A DNA stretch of 64,000 nucleotides from Mucilaginibacter sp. SMC90. Its GTDB lineage: Bacteria; Bacteroidota; Bacteroidia; Sphingobacteriales; Sphingobacteriaceae. The translations under genes were made by a program, and so were the position numbers. Positions 20,001 to 27,762 of this stretch are shown here, one piece after another. Numbering within the stretch: the first letter of the stretch is position 1; every line of letters starts with the position of its first letter. Under the pieces are notes generated by a model that saw nothing but the letters and a program-made list of their open reading frames with translations, was not told the DNA's origin and did not search any database. Location: positions 4,216,001 through 4,280,000 of the forward strand of contig NZ_CP094527.1 of NCBI RefSeq assembly GCF_022811725.1, read 5' to 3'.

Positions 20001-20165
20001 TTTGCAAACAGCTACAACTTACTAACATTTACCGGGCTTAAAAATTATGATCCGGAACACCAGGGCCCAAGTCCAAGCGATAACGGCGATTTCAGCAGAG
20101 CGCAGCTCGGGTACACCTACCCAATGAACAGGACCTTCAACTTTGGAGCAAACGTTTCCTTTTAA
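17016..20165 (+). CDS. SusC/RagA TonB-linked outer-membrane receptor (no STN domain)
   Basis: TonB-dependent outer-membrane transporter of 1049 residues. After the signal peptide (LLILFFLFPLSLLAQQ) it goes straight into the carboxypeptidase-like domain (FGGKVIDLTDGSTLPGVSVK, about 25-100), TonB-box region EVVVVGYGTQ, plug (LVVIDGVIGGDQ, GMRAAGGAILITTKKG) and barrel ending TFNFGANVSF. Unlike the receptor at 4015 it lacks the STN domain, consistent with the absence of a linked FecR/sigma pair here. It is followed 12 bp later by its SusD partner. A long 5' untranslated region is likely. Confidence 0.95.
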   Translation: MKKYKYLLILFFLFPLSLLAQQTTFGGKVIDLTDGSTLPGVSVKIKGTNTGVITDAAGKFLLTIPNRDAVLQLSFIGYATQEIAVKDIKGGIIALKSANKTLDEVVVVGYGTQKRATITGSIATLQNKDITTTKNESVINSLSGKIPGLRIVQRTAEPGGYANDFNIRGYQGTPLVVIDGVIGGDQSTIGRMDPNEIESISVLKDAAASIYGMRAAGGAILITTKKGSKNGAININYSFNDAIQTFLGMPEGVSAIDFMMLTNEKVKRDFTQNFVNNQAPTYTYANFLPYLNGTRKSSDWIDLAFRKTANQISHNLNIDGGNDKISYFFNFGYQKQDGVFKSGDLNYNKYNFRSNVTANITKGLKAQVLTSAWMDEKNQPFTDQWTIYKYTWNMKPIDPIYANDNPLYPNQIPGGDNMNPAIVTDADKVGFKRLRNKSITSQLNLTYNIPGVSGLSAKALFNIDYGVADNDFIRRTSNLYTYDAANDIYNPIVINSPAGITRQYYTHLNTLSQLTLNYNHTFFNDHNVAAMFTYEQSHETADNFAAYRDVEIPIDYLFGGLSNSNMQGYMDGGALSDRAHRSLIGRFNYDYKGKYLVEFSFRRDGTNLYQPGPDQWGFFPGGSVGWVLTKESFFRKLVPENILSNLKLRASYGQTGDEANAAAFSYVNGYTYPTTNSYIFGQSAVNGSTPKLGNPGLTWSVNTIKNIALDFGLFGGKVDGTIEIFRNDRTGLPATPSVSIPGTVGAAVPQINYNSDRVQGLDFSLAYHNKFGQVGFNVAGNIGTTRLQNRNVLRSQSGNEYLNWKENQTNRYQNVWWGPEYAGQFTNYNQIYNYGINTGGGNNNVIPGDYYYKDWNNDGVIDDKDNHPIATSGIPLYNYGLTLGVSYKGFDMSMVLQGAAGVYVQYGEQFASPLMYNRSALTRFLDSWHTADPSANVFDPNTVWVPGFYPAMGSPDAQGTKAIQNASYLRVKSLEFGYSLSPSVLKAIGVKKLRVFANSYNLLTFTGLKNYDPEHQGPSPSDNGDFSRAQLGYTYPMNRTFNFGANVSF

Positions 20166-20177
20166 ACTTATTGAAAC

Positions 20178-22064
20178 ATGAAAAGTATCAAGAAATTAAT
20201 TATAACAATAACTGTTGGAATAGGAGCCACGGTAACCTCCTGCCAAAAGCTGAACATTGCACCCACCAATATCGTTACACCTGATATTATATACAACAGT
20301 GAGGCCGGCGTTAAATCTCTTCTGGCCACTATATATGCAAATTTACCCATCGAGGATTTTAAATACAGGCCCGATGGCGGTGATGATAATAATGGTATTC
20401 AGCGCCCTGGCTTCAACCCGGGAAACCCCTGGATGAATTTTTATAATACAGGTGCCGTTACAGGTGAAGAAGTTGGCCCATTTGGTGGCATGGACATCGG
20501 TGGTGGTTTCGGTTACTGGCCATACGGCGATATCAGAAACGTAAATACCCTGATAGCCGAACTACCTAAACACACAGCATCCCTTACCCAAACAACCGTA
20601 AACTCGCTTTTGGGCGAAGCGCATTTTTTGCGGGCTTATTATTATTTTGGTTTGGCCAAGCGTTATGGCGGCGTTCCTATCATAACTGTTCCGCAAGATC
20701 CGGGAGCACCGCTGTCAACTTTGCAGGTTCACCGTGATAAAGAACAAGCTACCTGGGATTTCATAGGCTCGGAACTTGACTTAGGGTACCAGATGATGCC
20801 CGAAACCAATGATGCAGGCCGAGCAAATAAATATGCTGCTGCTGCATTAAAGTCAAGAGCGATGCTTTACGCGGCATGTATTGCCAAGTACGGCTCAATT
20901 AACTTTGTTGACGGGCCTGCCCGCACTCAGGGCTTGGTAGGGATTCCTGCAGATCAGGCAAGCAAATACTTCCAGGCCGCTTTTGATGCCGCTAAATTAT
21001 TAGAAGGCCACTATTCGCTTTATAACCAAACTTCGTCAGATAAAGTAAAAAACTTCACCGACCTATTTTTAGACGCCAGCAGCAAGGAAAACATTTTTAT
21101 CAGGCAGTATTCTCTTACCCTTAATGTCAATACCCCTGCCGGTCCGCATAGTTGGGATGCTACCATGTCACCCGGGCGTATGACATCTGGAGGGCTGTCA
21201 CGTTCATACCCTACATTAGATTTTGTGCAGCTTTGGGGAAATCTGCCTTTAACCAATGGTGACGGCACACCTAAACGCTTCAGCAATCTTATAGATTTAA
21301 CGCAAGGACTGGAACCCCGGCTTAGGGCAACCGTATATTTCCCTGGCGAAATGCTGAGAGGCATTGCTTTTGATACGCAAAGAGGTATTTATCCATCATT
21401 CAACAGTACCGCTGCCGACGAAGTTACCAAAGCGCCAAACTCGCGTACATGGGTCTTGCAAACCGATCCAAACGTACTATACCCAAGTAAGACTGATGCT
21501 AACGCAAAACAGGTTATTGGTTTTACCGGCATTTCCAACAATTTGGGCGATGACCAGTTAACCCGCACCGGTTTTTATGTGCGTAAATACATCAACTACA
21601 ATGCGGCTAAAACCAACGTTGACTTGTACAAAAGCATCCAGCCATGGATTGATCTGCGTTACGGTGAAATATTGCTGAACCGGGCTGAAGCAGCCATGGA
21701 GTTAGGAAACGCCGCAGATGCATTGAACGACATCAATCAGTTAAGGGACAGGGCCGGTGCAACACCGTACATTTCTATCGATCTGGACAAAGTTCGTAAA
21801 GAAAGGCGCATGGAACTTGCCTTTGAAAACCAATATTACTGGGATTTAAAAAGATGGCGCACAGCCGATGTTGTGCTTGACCGCGCGCACTTTAAAGGCC
21901 TGATGCCATACTACATATTTAACGAAAACAAATACATTTTCCTGGCCGAAACCGAGCTTTTTAACCGCGAATATACATTCCAGAAACAGTTTTATTACGA
22001 GCCAATTCCGGGTGGTCAAATAAATCAAAACCCGAACCTGCTTCCTAACAACCCTAATTATTAA
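20178..22064 (+). CDS. SusD/RagB glycan-binding lipoprotein
   Basis: Surface lipoprotein partner of the preceding SusC, 628 residues and therefore on the long side for the family. Lipoprotein signal IITITVGIGATVTSCQKLN with the cysteine at residue 22. The N-terminal part has the SusD TPR-like segment (LGEAHFLRAYYYFGLAKRYG) and the C-terminal RagB part ends with RKERRMELAFENQYYWDLKR. Residues about 50-120 contain a glycine/aspartate-rich insertion (PDGGDDNNGIQRPGFNPG...) not typical of short SusD proteins. It lies in one operon with susC and the two following lipoproteins. Confidence 0.95.
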   Translation: MKSIKKLIITITVGIGATVTSCQKLNIAPTNIVTPDIIYNSEAGVKSLLATIYANLPIEDFKYRPDGGDDNNGIQRPGFNPGNPWMNFYNTGAVTGEEVGPFGGMDIGGGFGYWPYGDIRNVNTLIAELPKHTASLTQTTVNSLLGEAHFLRAYYYFGLAKRYGGVPIITVPQDPGAPLSTLQVHRDKEQATWDFIGSELDLGYQMMPETNDAGRANKYAAAALKSRAMLYAACIAKYGSINFVDGPARTQGLVGIPADQASKYFQAAFDAAKLLEGHYSLYNQTSSDKVKNFTDLFLDASSKENIFIRQYSLTLNVNTPAGPHSWDATMSPGRMTSGGLSRSYPTLDFVQLWGNLPLTNGDGTPKRFSNLIDLTQGLEPRLRATVYFPGEMLRGIAFDTQRGIYPSFNSTAADEVTKAPNSRTWVLQTDPNVLYPSKTDANAKQVIGFTGISNNLGDDQLTRTGFYVRKYINYNAAKTNVDLYKSIQPWIDLRYGEILLNRAEAAMELGNAADALNDINQLRDRAGATPYISIDLDKVRKERRMELAFENQYYWDLKRWRTADVVLDRAHFKGLMPYYIFNENKYIFLAETELFNREYTFQKQFYYEPIPGGQINQNPNLLPNNPNY

Positions 22065-22081
22065 AATTTAAATTGAAAGAC

Positions 22082-22786
22082 ATGAAAAATCTGATTGGCA
22101 GAATTTTGGTGGGCATAGCAATACTGGCAAGTTCTGCGTGTACAAAAACAGATAACTACGATGGCCCAAATGCCTCATTGCAAGGCAATATATTATCATC
22201 TGAAGGCGGCAACCTGCTTACTTCCGGAGGCAGTACCACTATTAAACTACAACAAATAGGCTGGACAACGCCGCAAACCATTCCGAGTAAATTTGATGGT
22301 ACTTATGAGGACAGTAAATTATTTAAAGGCGGATATAAAGTTGTACCTACCGGCGGCGCTTTCTGGCCTGTTACTGACACGGTTACGGTTAATATCGACA
22401 AAGGTACTAAGCATGATTTTACGGTTACACCTTATATCGTAATCAAAAACTTCAAGCATACCTTAACCGGTACAACGCTTACGCTCACATTTGATATCGA
22501 TGCACCCATTATTGCCGGCTTGCCAACTATTAAAGATGTGCAACCATATGTAAATACTACCCGGCTGGTAGGTACAGGAGCTTCTATCCGCGATTTTTCT
22601 GATTTAAATGCCAAAACTATCAACAAGGCATTTATTGATATGAGTGCGGCCGAAAAAACGATCACGCTTACTATACCTAATCTTATTCCGGGCCGTACCT
22701 TTTTTGTACGTGCAGGCGTTCGCCTGAGCGACAGCTTTAACAGCTCAAATTTTTCGGAAATAGTACAGGTAGATATTCCTAAATAA
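22082..22786 (+). CDS. DUF3823-type lipoprotein of polysaccharide locus
   Basis: Lipoprotein of 234 residues from the ATG at 22082 (MKNLIGRILVGIAILASSAC, cysteine in SSAC); the TTG a few codons earlier is less likely. An N-terminal beta-sandwich (ASLQGNILSSEGGNL... KLFKGGYKVVPTGGAFWP) matches DUF3823, a family found almost only beside SusC/SusD. A second Ig-like beta region follows (VIKNFKHTLTGTTLTLTFD ... RTFFVRAGVRLSD). The position fits a surface glycan-binding protein that supports the SusCD pair. No catalytic motif is seen. Confidence 0.8.
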   Translation: MKNLIGRILVGIAILASSACTKTDNYDGPNASLQGNILSSEGGNLLTSGGSTTIKLQQIGWTTPQTIPSKFDGTYEDSKLFKGGYKVVPTGGAFWPVTDTVTVNIDKGTKHDFTVTPYIVIKNFKHTLTGTTLTLTFDIDAPIIAGLPTIKDVQPYVNTTRLVGTGASIRDFSDLNAKTINKAFIDMSAAEKTITLTIPNLIPGRTFFVRAGVRLSDSFNSSNFSEIVQVDIPK

Positions 22787-22809
22787 GTTAACCTAAAACC
22801 AAAAAGGAA

Positions 22810-23955
22810 ATGAAATTCATAAAAACAAAGATGGCTTGCTCCATCCTAATGATAGGCCTCAGCATTGTGGGGTGTAAAAAAGAAAAATATATTTCACGCG
22901 ATACTTCGTACCTGAAACCGCCACCGCCGGATACCACCGCACCGCCAGCAGTTGATCCTACGTTGATATCATTTGATAATGCGGATAAAGCAGATGGCTG
23001 GCAAACGGTAGGTACGCCAGCAATAGAAACCAGCGGGCAAAAAGAAGGCAAAGGATATTTAAAAAACACCATTGCAAACGGCAGCGATTTCATGCAGTTT
23101 ATCAAAGACCTGCCTACCCCGCTTGATACCAAACTTACAGCCAATAACGGTCAGTTTAAATTCTGGTGGTATATATCAGATGTATCGTTACTTAAAGCCG
23201 ATGGTTCAATTGAGATCACCAGCTCGGGCAAATCAGATGATCATGAATCGGCCTGGGATGTGGCTCCACTTATCCCCAGCCTGAAAAACGGTTGGAATGA
23301 GGTTGCCCTGAACTTCAGCAAAGCCATTAAGACAGCTGATGGCGGTGCCGATTACTCGGCTATTAACCACTTCCGCATTTTCTTTTTTACTAAAGATAAA
23401 GATCACGGAGAGTTGGTTACGGGTATTGACGACCTTGTTTTCAGGGCCGCCCCGGCCCCACCTCCGGTAGTATTTGACAGTGCCGACAAAGCTGATGGCT
23501 GGCAAACTGTAGGCACGCCGGCTATAGAAACCAGCGGACAAAAAGAAGGTAAAGGTTATTTAAAGAATACCATCACCAATGGCAACGACTTTATGCAATT
23601 CATAAAAGATGTAACTCCTCCGGTTAACACTTCCTTTGCCGCTGCTGATGGTAGGTTCACCTTCTGGTGGTATGTATCAGATGTGTCGTTACTAAAAGCC
23701 GATGGCTCTATCGAAATCACCAGTTCGGGTAAATCAGATGATCATGAATCGGCCTGGGATGTAGCACCATTAATACCAACGCTGAAAAATGGATGGAACC
23801 AAATTACACTGGACTTCGATAAATCGATTAAAACTGCTGATGGAGGTGCCGATTATACCGCCATTAACCATTTCAGGATCTTCTTCTTTACCCAAAATAA
23901 AGATCATGGAGATCTGGTAACAGGCGTCGACGACCTTAAGTTCATATCCAAATAG
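22810..23955 (+). CDS. Lipoprotein with two tandem copies of a binding-type domain
   Basis: Surface lipoprotein of 381 residues; lipobox in MIGLSIVGCKK, then a proline-rich linker (PPPPDTTAPPAVDP). Two nearly identical domains of about 157 residues follow, at 55-211 and 222-378, offset by exactly 167 codons. Both contain DKADGWQTVGTPAIETSGQK, FWWY.SDVSLLKADGSIEIT and HFRIFFFT, a beta-rich pattern like carbohydrate-binding modules of the galactose-binding fold. Many third codon positions differ while the protein is kept, so the duplication is old and constrained. Likely a bivalent glycan-binding protein of the locus; the family is not recognised. Confidence 0.75.
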   Translation: MKFIKTKMACSILMIGLSIVGCKKEKYISRDTSYLKPPPPDTTAPPAVDPTLISFDNADKADGWQTVGTPAIETSGQKEGKGYLKNTIANGSDFMQFIKDLPTPLDTKLTANNGQFKFWWYISDVSLLKADGSIEITSSGKSDDHESAWDVAPLIPSLKNGWNEVALNFSKAIKTADGGADYSAINHFRIFFFTKDKDHGELVTGIDDLVFRAAPAPPPVVFDSADKADGWQTVGTPAIETSGQKEGKGYLKNTITNGNDFMQFIKDVTPPVNTSFAAADGRFTFWWYVSDVSLLKADGSIEITSSGKSDDHESAWDVAPLIPTLKNGWNQITLDFDKSIKTADGGADYTAINHFRIFFFTQNKDHGDLVTGVDDLKFISK

Positions 23956-23982
23956 TTAATCTCAATTTATAACTAATACCCC

Positions 23983-24018
23983 AAAGCCGGTTGCTGGTAA
24001 TACCCTGCAACCGGCTTT
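23983..24018 (+). terminator. Hairpin between binding-protein and enzyme genes
   Basis: Perfect 12-bp stem AAAGCCGGTTGC / GCAACCGGCTTT whose loop can pair further (GGTaatACC), in the 81-bp gap between the duplicated-domain lipoprotein and the GH43 gene. The following T run is short (TTTAAT), so termination may be partial or the stem may protect the upstream message from decay. Either way it would make SusCD-type genes more abundant than the enzymes. Confidence 0.6.
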
Positions 24019-24036
24019 AATAACAGTAACATCATA

Positions 24037-25026
24037 ATGAATTTAACCGCATTATATAAACCATTAACAATAAAAGCCCTACCTGCCGTGCTTGCCGCAG
24101 TATTTGTATTTGCAGGAAACAGTTGTACTAAGGCCCAGGAAAAAAAAGCCGCCGACAGCGCAACCGGGAATCCATTTATCAGGAATATGTACACTGCCGA
24201 TCCATCTGCTCACGTTTGGAAAGATGGGCGGCTTTACGTTTATGCATCGCACGATATTTTCCCTGCGAGAGGCTGCGATCTGATGGATCAGTACCATGTT
24301 TTTTCGACAGACGATATGGTTCACTGGAAAGACCACGGTGAGATCCTTCGCGCGTCGCAGGTATCATGGGGACGTAAAGAAGGCGGTTTTATGTGGGCCC
24401 CGGATTGTGCTTATAAAAACGGCACCTATTATTTTTATTTCCCGCACCCGAGCGATACCAAATGGAACGAAAGCTGGAAAATCGGTGTGGCTACCAGCAA
24501 AAGCCCGGCAAGCGGCTTCACCGTTCAGGGTTATATAAAAGGGCTCGAATCAATGATTGATCCATGTGTTTTTATTGATGATGACGGGCAAGCCTATTTT
24601 TATTACGGCGGCGGCGGCACTTGCAAAGGTGGCAAACTAAAAGATAACATGATGGAGATTGACGGTGCCATGAAAACTATGGAAGGCCTCAAGGATTTCC
24701 ATGAGGCAAGCTGGGTGCATAAGCGTAATGGCATCTATTACCTGTCGTATTCAGATAACCACGACGTTAATGGTAAGCACAACCGCATGAATTATGCCAC
24801 CAGTAAAAGCCCGCTTGGCCCCTGGACTTATGGCGGTATTTATATGGACCCAACAGATAGTTATACCAATCATGGCTCTATAGTGGAGTACAAAGGTCAG
24901 TGGTATTCATTTTATCATACCAGCGCATTATCACATGAAGACTGGCTAAGATCCATTTGTGTTGATAAGCTTTATTATAATACTGATGGATCTATAAAAA
25001 TGGTCGAGCCTACATCTTCTAAATAA
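24037..25026 (+). CDS. Glycoside hydrolase family 43 enzyme
   Basis: Secreted enzyme of 329 residues with a five-bladed beta-propeller pattern. The signal region AVLAAVFVFAGNSC may be a lipoprotein signal. The three GH43 acids are visible: D55 in YTADPSAHV (base), D175 in SMIDPCVF (pKa modulator) and E223 in FHEASWV (acid). NHGSIVEYKGQWYSFYH near the end is also typical. Family members are beta-xylosidases, alpha-L-arabinofuranosidases or exo-galactosidases; which activity applies cannot be read here. It sits in the SusCD locus downstream of a hairpin and 35 bp before a GH99-like gene, so the two enzymes probably act on one glycan. Confidence 0.88.
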   Translation: MNLTALYKPLTIKALPAVLAAVFVFAGNSCTKAQEKKAADSATGNPFIRNMYTADPSAHVWKDGRLYVYASHDIFPARGCDLMDQYHVFSTDDMVHWKDHGEILRASQVSWGRKEGGFMWAPDCAYKNGTYYFYFPHPSDTKWNESWKIGVATSKSPASGFTVQGYIKGLESMIDPCVFIDDDGQAYFYYGGGGTCKGGKLKDNMMEIDGAMKTMEGLKDFHEASWVHKRNGIYYLSYSDNHDVNGKHNRMNYATSKSPLGPWTYGGIYMDPTDSYTNHGSIVEYKGQWYSFYHTSALSHEDWLRSICVDKLYYNTDGSIKMVEPTSSK

Positions 25027-25061
25027 ATAACAAGTTATACCATGTTATTAATCAATACGCT

Positions 25062-26351
25062 ATGAAAAAAACCAGAAGTAATTGTTCCATGACACTATGC
25101 GTTGCTGCTATGCTTGCGTTAGCCTTTGGGTGTTCAAAAAAAAGCAATGGCAACGGCGGCGGTGACGTTACACCTGTAGATAAGCCAAAGGATACAATCG
25201 ACCTTACCCCGTCGCCCATTGGTGATGTGGTAGGCAAAGTAATTGTCGGTTATCAGGGCTGGTTTGCCGCTATCGGCGACGGTTCTCCGATTGATAGATA
25301 TTGGCATTGGGCTCAAACCTGGGAAGAACAGCCATCTCCAACCAACGTTGCTATCGCATCATGGCCAGATGTGCGCGACTATACCAAAACCTTCCCTACT
25401 AAGTATGCCAACCTCAACAACGGTCAGCCTGCCAATGTATTTTCATCCTTTTCAGATCAAACTATTGATGTACAGTTTAAATGGATGAAGCAATACGGTA
25501 TCGATGGCGCAGCCCTTCAACGGTTTAACCCAAGCGGTCTGGAAGGCCCGGTACGTGATGCTATGGCAGCGAAAACTAAAATAGCAGCCGAAGCAAACGG
25601 CGTAAAGTTTTATATTATGTATGATGTAAGCGGCTGGAAGGATATGCAATCGGAAATAAAGACCGACTGGACTAATAAAATGTCTGCCTATACCTCCTCG
25701 CCTGCTTATGCCAAGCAAAATGGCAAGCCGGTAGTATGTATCTGGGGCTTTGGTTTCAGCGATGATAACCACCCTTTTACGGCTGCACAATGCCTGGATG
25801 TAATCAAATGGTTTAAAAGTAAGGGATGTTATGTTATTGGCGGTGTACCTACTCACTGGCGTACCGAGGATAGCGACTCGCGCCCGGCATTTCTTTCAGC
25901 TTATAGTGCACTGGATATGATATCCCCATGGATGGTTGGCCGGATCGGCAACAAAAGCGAATCAGACAACTTTTATGGTTCGGTTAATCGCCCTGACGTT
26001 GCTTATTGCAAAGCTCATGGTATAGATTATCAGCCTTGTATTTTACCCGGAGATTTGCAACAGCATCAGCGTGCCCACGGCGATTTTATGTGGCGACAGT
26101 TTTTCAACATGCAAAGCGTTGGTGCAAATGGCCTATATATTTCCATGTTTGATGAATATAACGAGGGCAACCAGATAGCCAAAACTGCCGAAAGCCAGGA
26201 TTTTGTGCCGGCAGGCTCATCATTTGTTACCCTTGATGAAGACGGTACAGCTTGCTCTGCCGATTATTATCTGAGGCTTACAGGAGATGGTGCAAAGATG
26301 TTTAAGGGGTTGATCCCGCTAACGCCAACAAGACCTACACCGGTTAAATAG
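25062..26351 (+). CDS. GH71/GH99-like secreted lipoprotein hydrolase
   Basis: Lipoprotein of 429 residues; lipobox in LALAFGCSKK, then a glycine-rich linker. The barrel-type body starts GKVIVGYQGWFAAIGDG, and near the end carries FDEYNEGNQI, whose E365-x-x-E368-G-x-Q-I pattern matches the catalytic motif of family GH99 (endo-alpha-mannosidase/mannanase, EWHEGxQI). Similar proteins are often annotated as GH71/99-like or, loosely, xylosidase/arabinosidase. A mannan-type substrate is therefore a hypothesis. It is the last gene of the locus and is followed by a terminator hairpin. Confidence 0.75.
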   Translation: MKKTRSNCSMTLCVAAMLALAFGCSKKSNGNGGGDVTPVDKPKDTIDLTPSPIGDVVGKVIVGYQGWFAAIGDGSPIDRYWHWAQTWEEQPSPTNVAIASWPDVRDYTKTFPTKYANLNNGQPANVFSSFSDQTIDVQFKWMKQYGIDGAALQRFNPSGLEGPVRDAMAAKTKIAAEANGVKFYIMYDVSGWKDMQSEIKTDWTNKMSAYTSSPAYAKQNGKPVVCIWGFGFSDDNHPFTAAQCLDVIKWFKSKGCYVIGGVPTHWRTEDSDSRPAFLSAYSALDMISPWMVGRIGNKSESDNFYGSVNRPDVAYCKAHGIDYQPCILPGDLQQHQRAHGDFMWRQFFNMQSVGANGLYISMFDEYNEGNQIAKTAESQDFVPAGSSFVTLDEDGTACSADYYLRLTGDGAKMFKGLIPLTPTRPTPVK

Positions 26352-26372
26352 TACAACAGACTTATTATAACG

Positions 26373-26409
26373 AAACAGCCGCTTTTTCCAATGGGTAAAG
26401 CGGCTGTTT
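26373..26409 (+). terminator. Terminator of polysaccharide locus 2
   Basis: Perfect 13-bp stem AAACAGCCGCTTT / AAAGCGGCTGTTT with an 11-nt loop, 22 bp after the GH99-like stop and followed by an AT-rich stretch. It closes the susC-to-GH99 operon. Confidence 0.8.
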
Positions 26410-26421
26410 ATATTTAATAAG

Positions 26422-26503
26422 CGTCATTGCGAGGCACGAAGCAATCCCCGATTGGCAGATTCTCTCTGTATAGTTAGGGATTGCTTCGTGCCTCGCAATG
26501 ACG
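26422..26503. repeat. Palindromic dispersed repeat, family A copy 1
   Basis: Two perfectly complementary 27-bp arms (26422-26448 and 26477-26503; start CGTCATTGCGAGGCACG, inner end GCAATCCC) flank a 28-nt loop containing CTCTCTGTATAGTT. A second copy at 34126-34221 has the same arms with one paired change (GCACGAAG to GTACGAAG) and a related loop. The element lies between convergent genes. Paired compensatory changes point to selection on the folded form. Confidence 0.9.
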
Positions 26504-26522
26504 GTCTTGTATAATATTTAGT

Positions 26523-27587
26523 TTAATTAATACTCTCCAACATCTTAATATACAACTCAATACCTTCCCTGATCTCATCCACATAAACAAACTCATCGGC
26601 AGTATGTGAACGTGCAGAATCGCCGGGGCCAACTTTTATGGATGGAATATCAAGTAATGATTGGTCGGACGTGGTTGGTGAACCGTAAGTGGTACGACCG
26701 AGTGCTATGCCAGCCTGAACTATGGGGTGCTCTTTTGGGATAGATGATGGTTTTAACCTGATGGAACGTGGTTTTACATCGCTTGCAACATGTTCACGGA
26801 TGATCTCTAATACTTCCTCATTACGGTAAGCATCGGTAACACGCACATCAACAGTATAAACACAGCTGGCAGGTACCACGTTATGTTGTGAACCGGCGTT
26901 GATAATGGTGACAGACATTTTTATCGGCCCAAAAACTTCTGATTCTTTCGGGAATTTAAACGAGCGGAACCACTCAATATCAGTTAAGGCCTTGTAAATA
27001 GCGTTCTCCCCTTCTTCGCGGGCGGCATGACCTGCACGGCCATGAGCGGTACAATCCAACACCATCAAACCACGTTCGGCAATGGCTAACTGCATCAGCG
27101 TTGGCTCACCCACAATACCAAAAGATAATTGCCCTAATTCGGGGATGATCAGCTCCAGACCGTTCACGCCTGAGATCTCCTCTTCGGCAGTAGTGGCTAA
27201 GCAAAAATTGTATTTCAGGTTTTCCTTATCATGAAAGTACAGGAATACCGCTATAAGCGAAACAAGACAGCCTCCGGCATCATTGCTGCCAAGGCCATAT
27301 AATTTACCATCTTCAATTTTGGCATCGTACGGGTCACGAGTATAACCCGAATTGGGTTTAACAGTATCGTGATGTGAGTTAAGCAGGATAGTTTCTTTTG
27401 CCGGATCGAAATGTTTGTTCCAAGCCCAGATGTTATTTAGTTTACGATGAGTAGTTACTCCGTGCGATTGCAGAAATTCGTTGATCAGATCGGCTGTGCG
27501 GTCTTCCTCTTTACTAAACGACGGTATGGATATCAGTTGCTGCAGTAAGGTTACTGCCAGTTGAAATAAATTGCTTGTTTCAGTCAT
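26523..27587 (-). CDS. M20-family metallo-deacylase (ArgE/acetylcitrulline deacetylase-like)
   Basis: Zinc-dependent M20 hydrolase of 354 residues. Metal ligands are visible in NSHHDTVKP (H72, D74), GLGSNDAGG (D103) and TAEEE (E135-E137, including the catalytic glutamate), and the dimerisation domain begins at AERGLMVLDCTAHGRAGHAA. In Bacteroidota, proteins of this kind act in arginine synthesis, removing the acyl group from N-acylated citrulline or ornithine; a peptidase of the same family is the alternative. No arginine genes are adjacent, so the pathway assignment is an inference. Confidence 0.8.
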   Translation of the reverse strand: MTETSNLFQLAVTLLQQLISIPSFSKEEDRTADLINEFLQSHGVTTHRKLNNIWAWNKHFDPAKETILLNSHHDTVKPNSGYTRDPYDAKIEDGKLYGLGSNDAGGCLVSLIAVFLYFHDKENLKYNFCLATTAEEEISGVNGLELIIPELGQLSFGIVGEPTLMQLAIAERGLMVLDCTAHGRAGHAAREEGENAIYKALTDIEWFRSFKFPKESEVFGPIKMSVTIINAGSQHNVVPASCVYTVDVRVTDAYRNEEVLEIIREHVASDVKPRSIRLKPSSIPKEHPIVQAGIALGRTTYGSPTTSDQSLLDIPSIKVGPGDSARSHTADEFVYVDEIREGIELYIKMLESIN

Positions 27588-27716
27588 AAATTTAAGGGTC
27601 GTCCCTTGTAATGAACGGGCAAAATTAATACTTTTTATTCACGTGGATGAAATACATTTCCTGAACATTAACCGGGCGTGATAGATTTACCATTAATTTA
27701 ACACCTGATTAACGCG

Positions 27717-27757
27717 AAGGTTACATGCCATCTGCACATCTGTAATTTGCACATCGA
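27717..27757. repeat. GCACATYTG-type intergenic repeat, copy 1
   Basis: Short stretch with CATCTGCACATCTG and TTTGCACATC, sharing its core with a longer array at 56955-57062. It lies between the start of the M20 gene and the end of the MHS transporter. Function unknown. Confidence 0.5.
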
Positions 27758-27762
27758 AAAAT

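Noticed and set aside
25452..25856. 134-residue antisense frame in the GH99-like gene
   Set aside because: Shadow frame; no domain.
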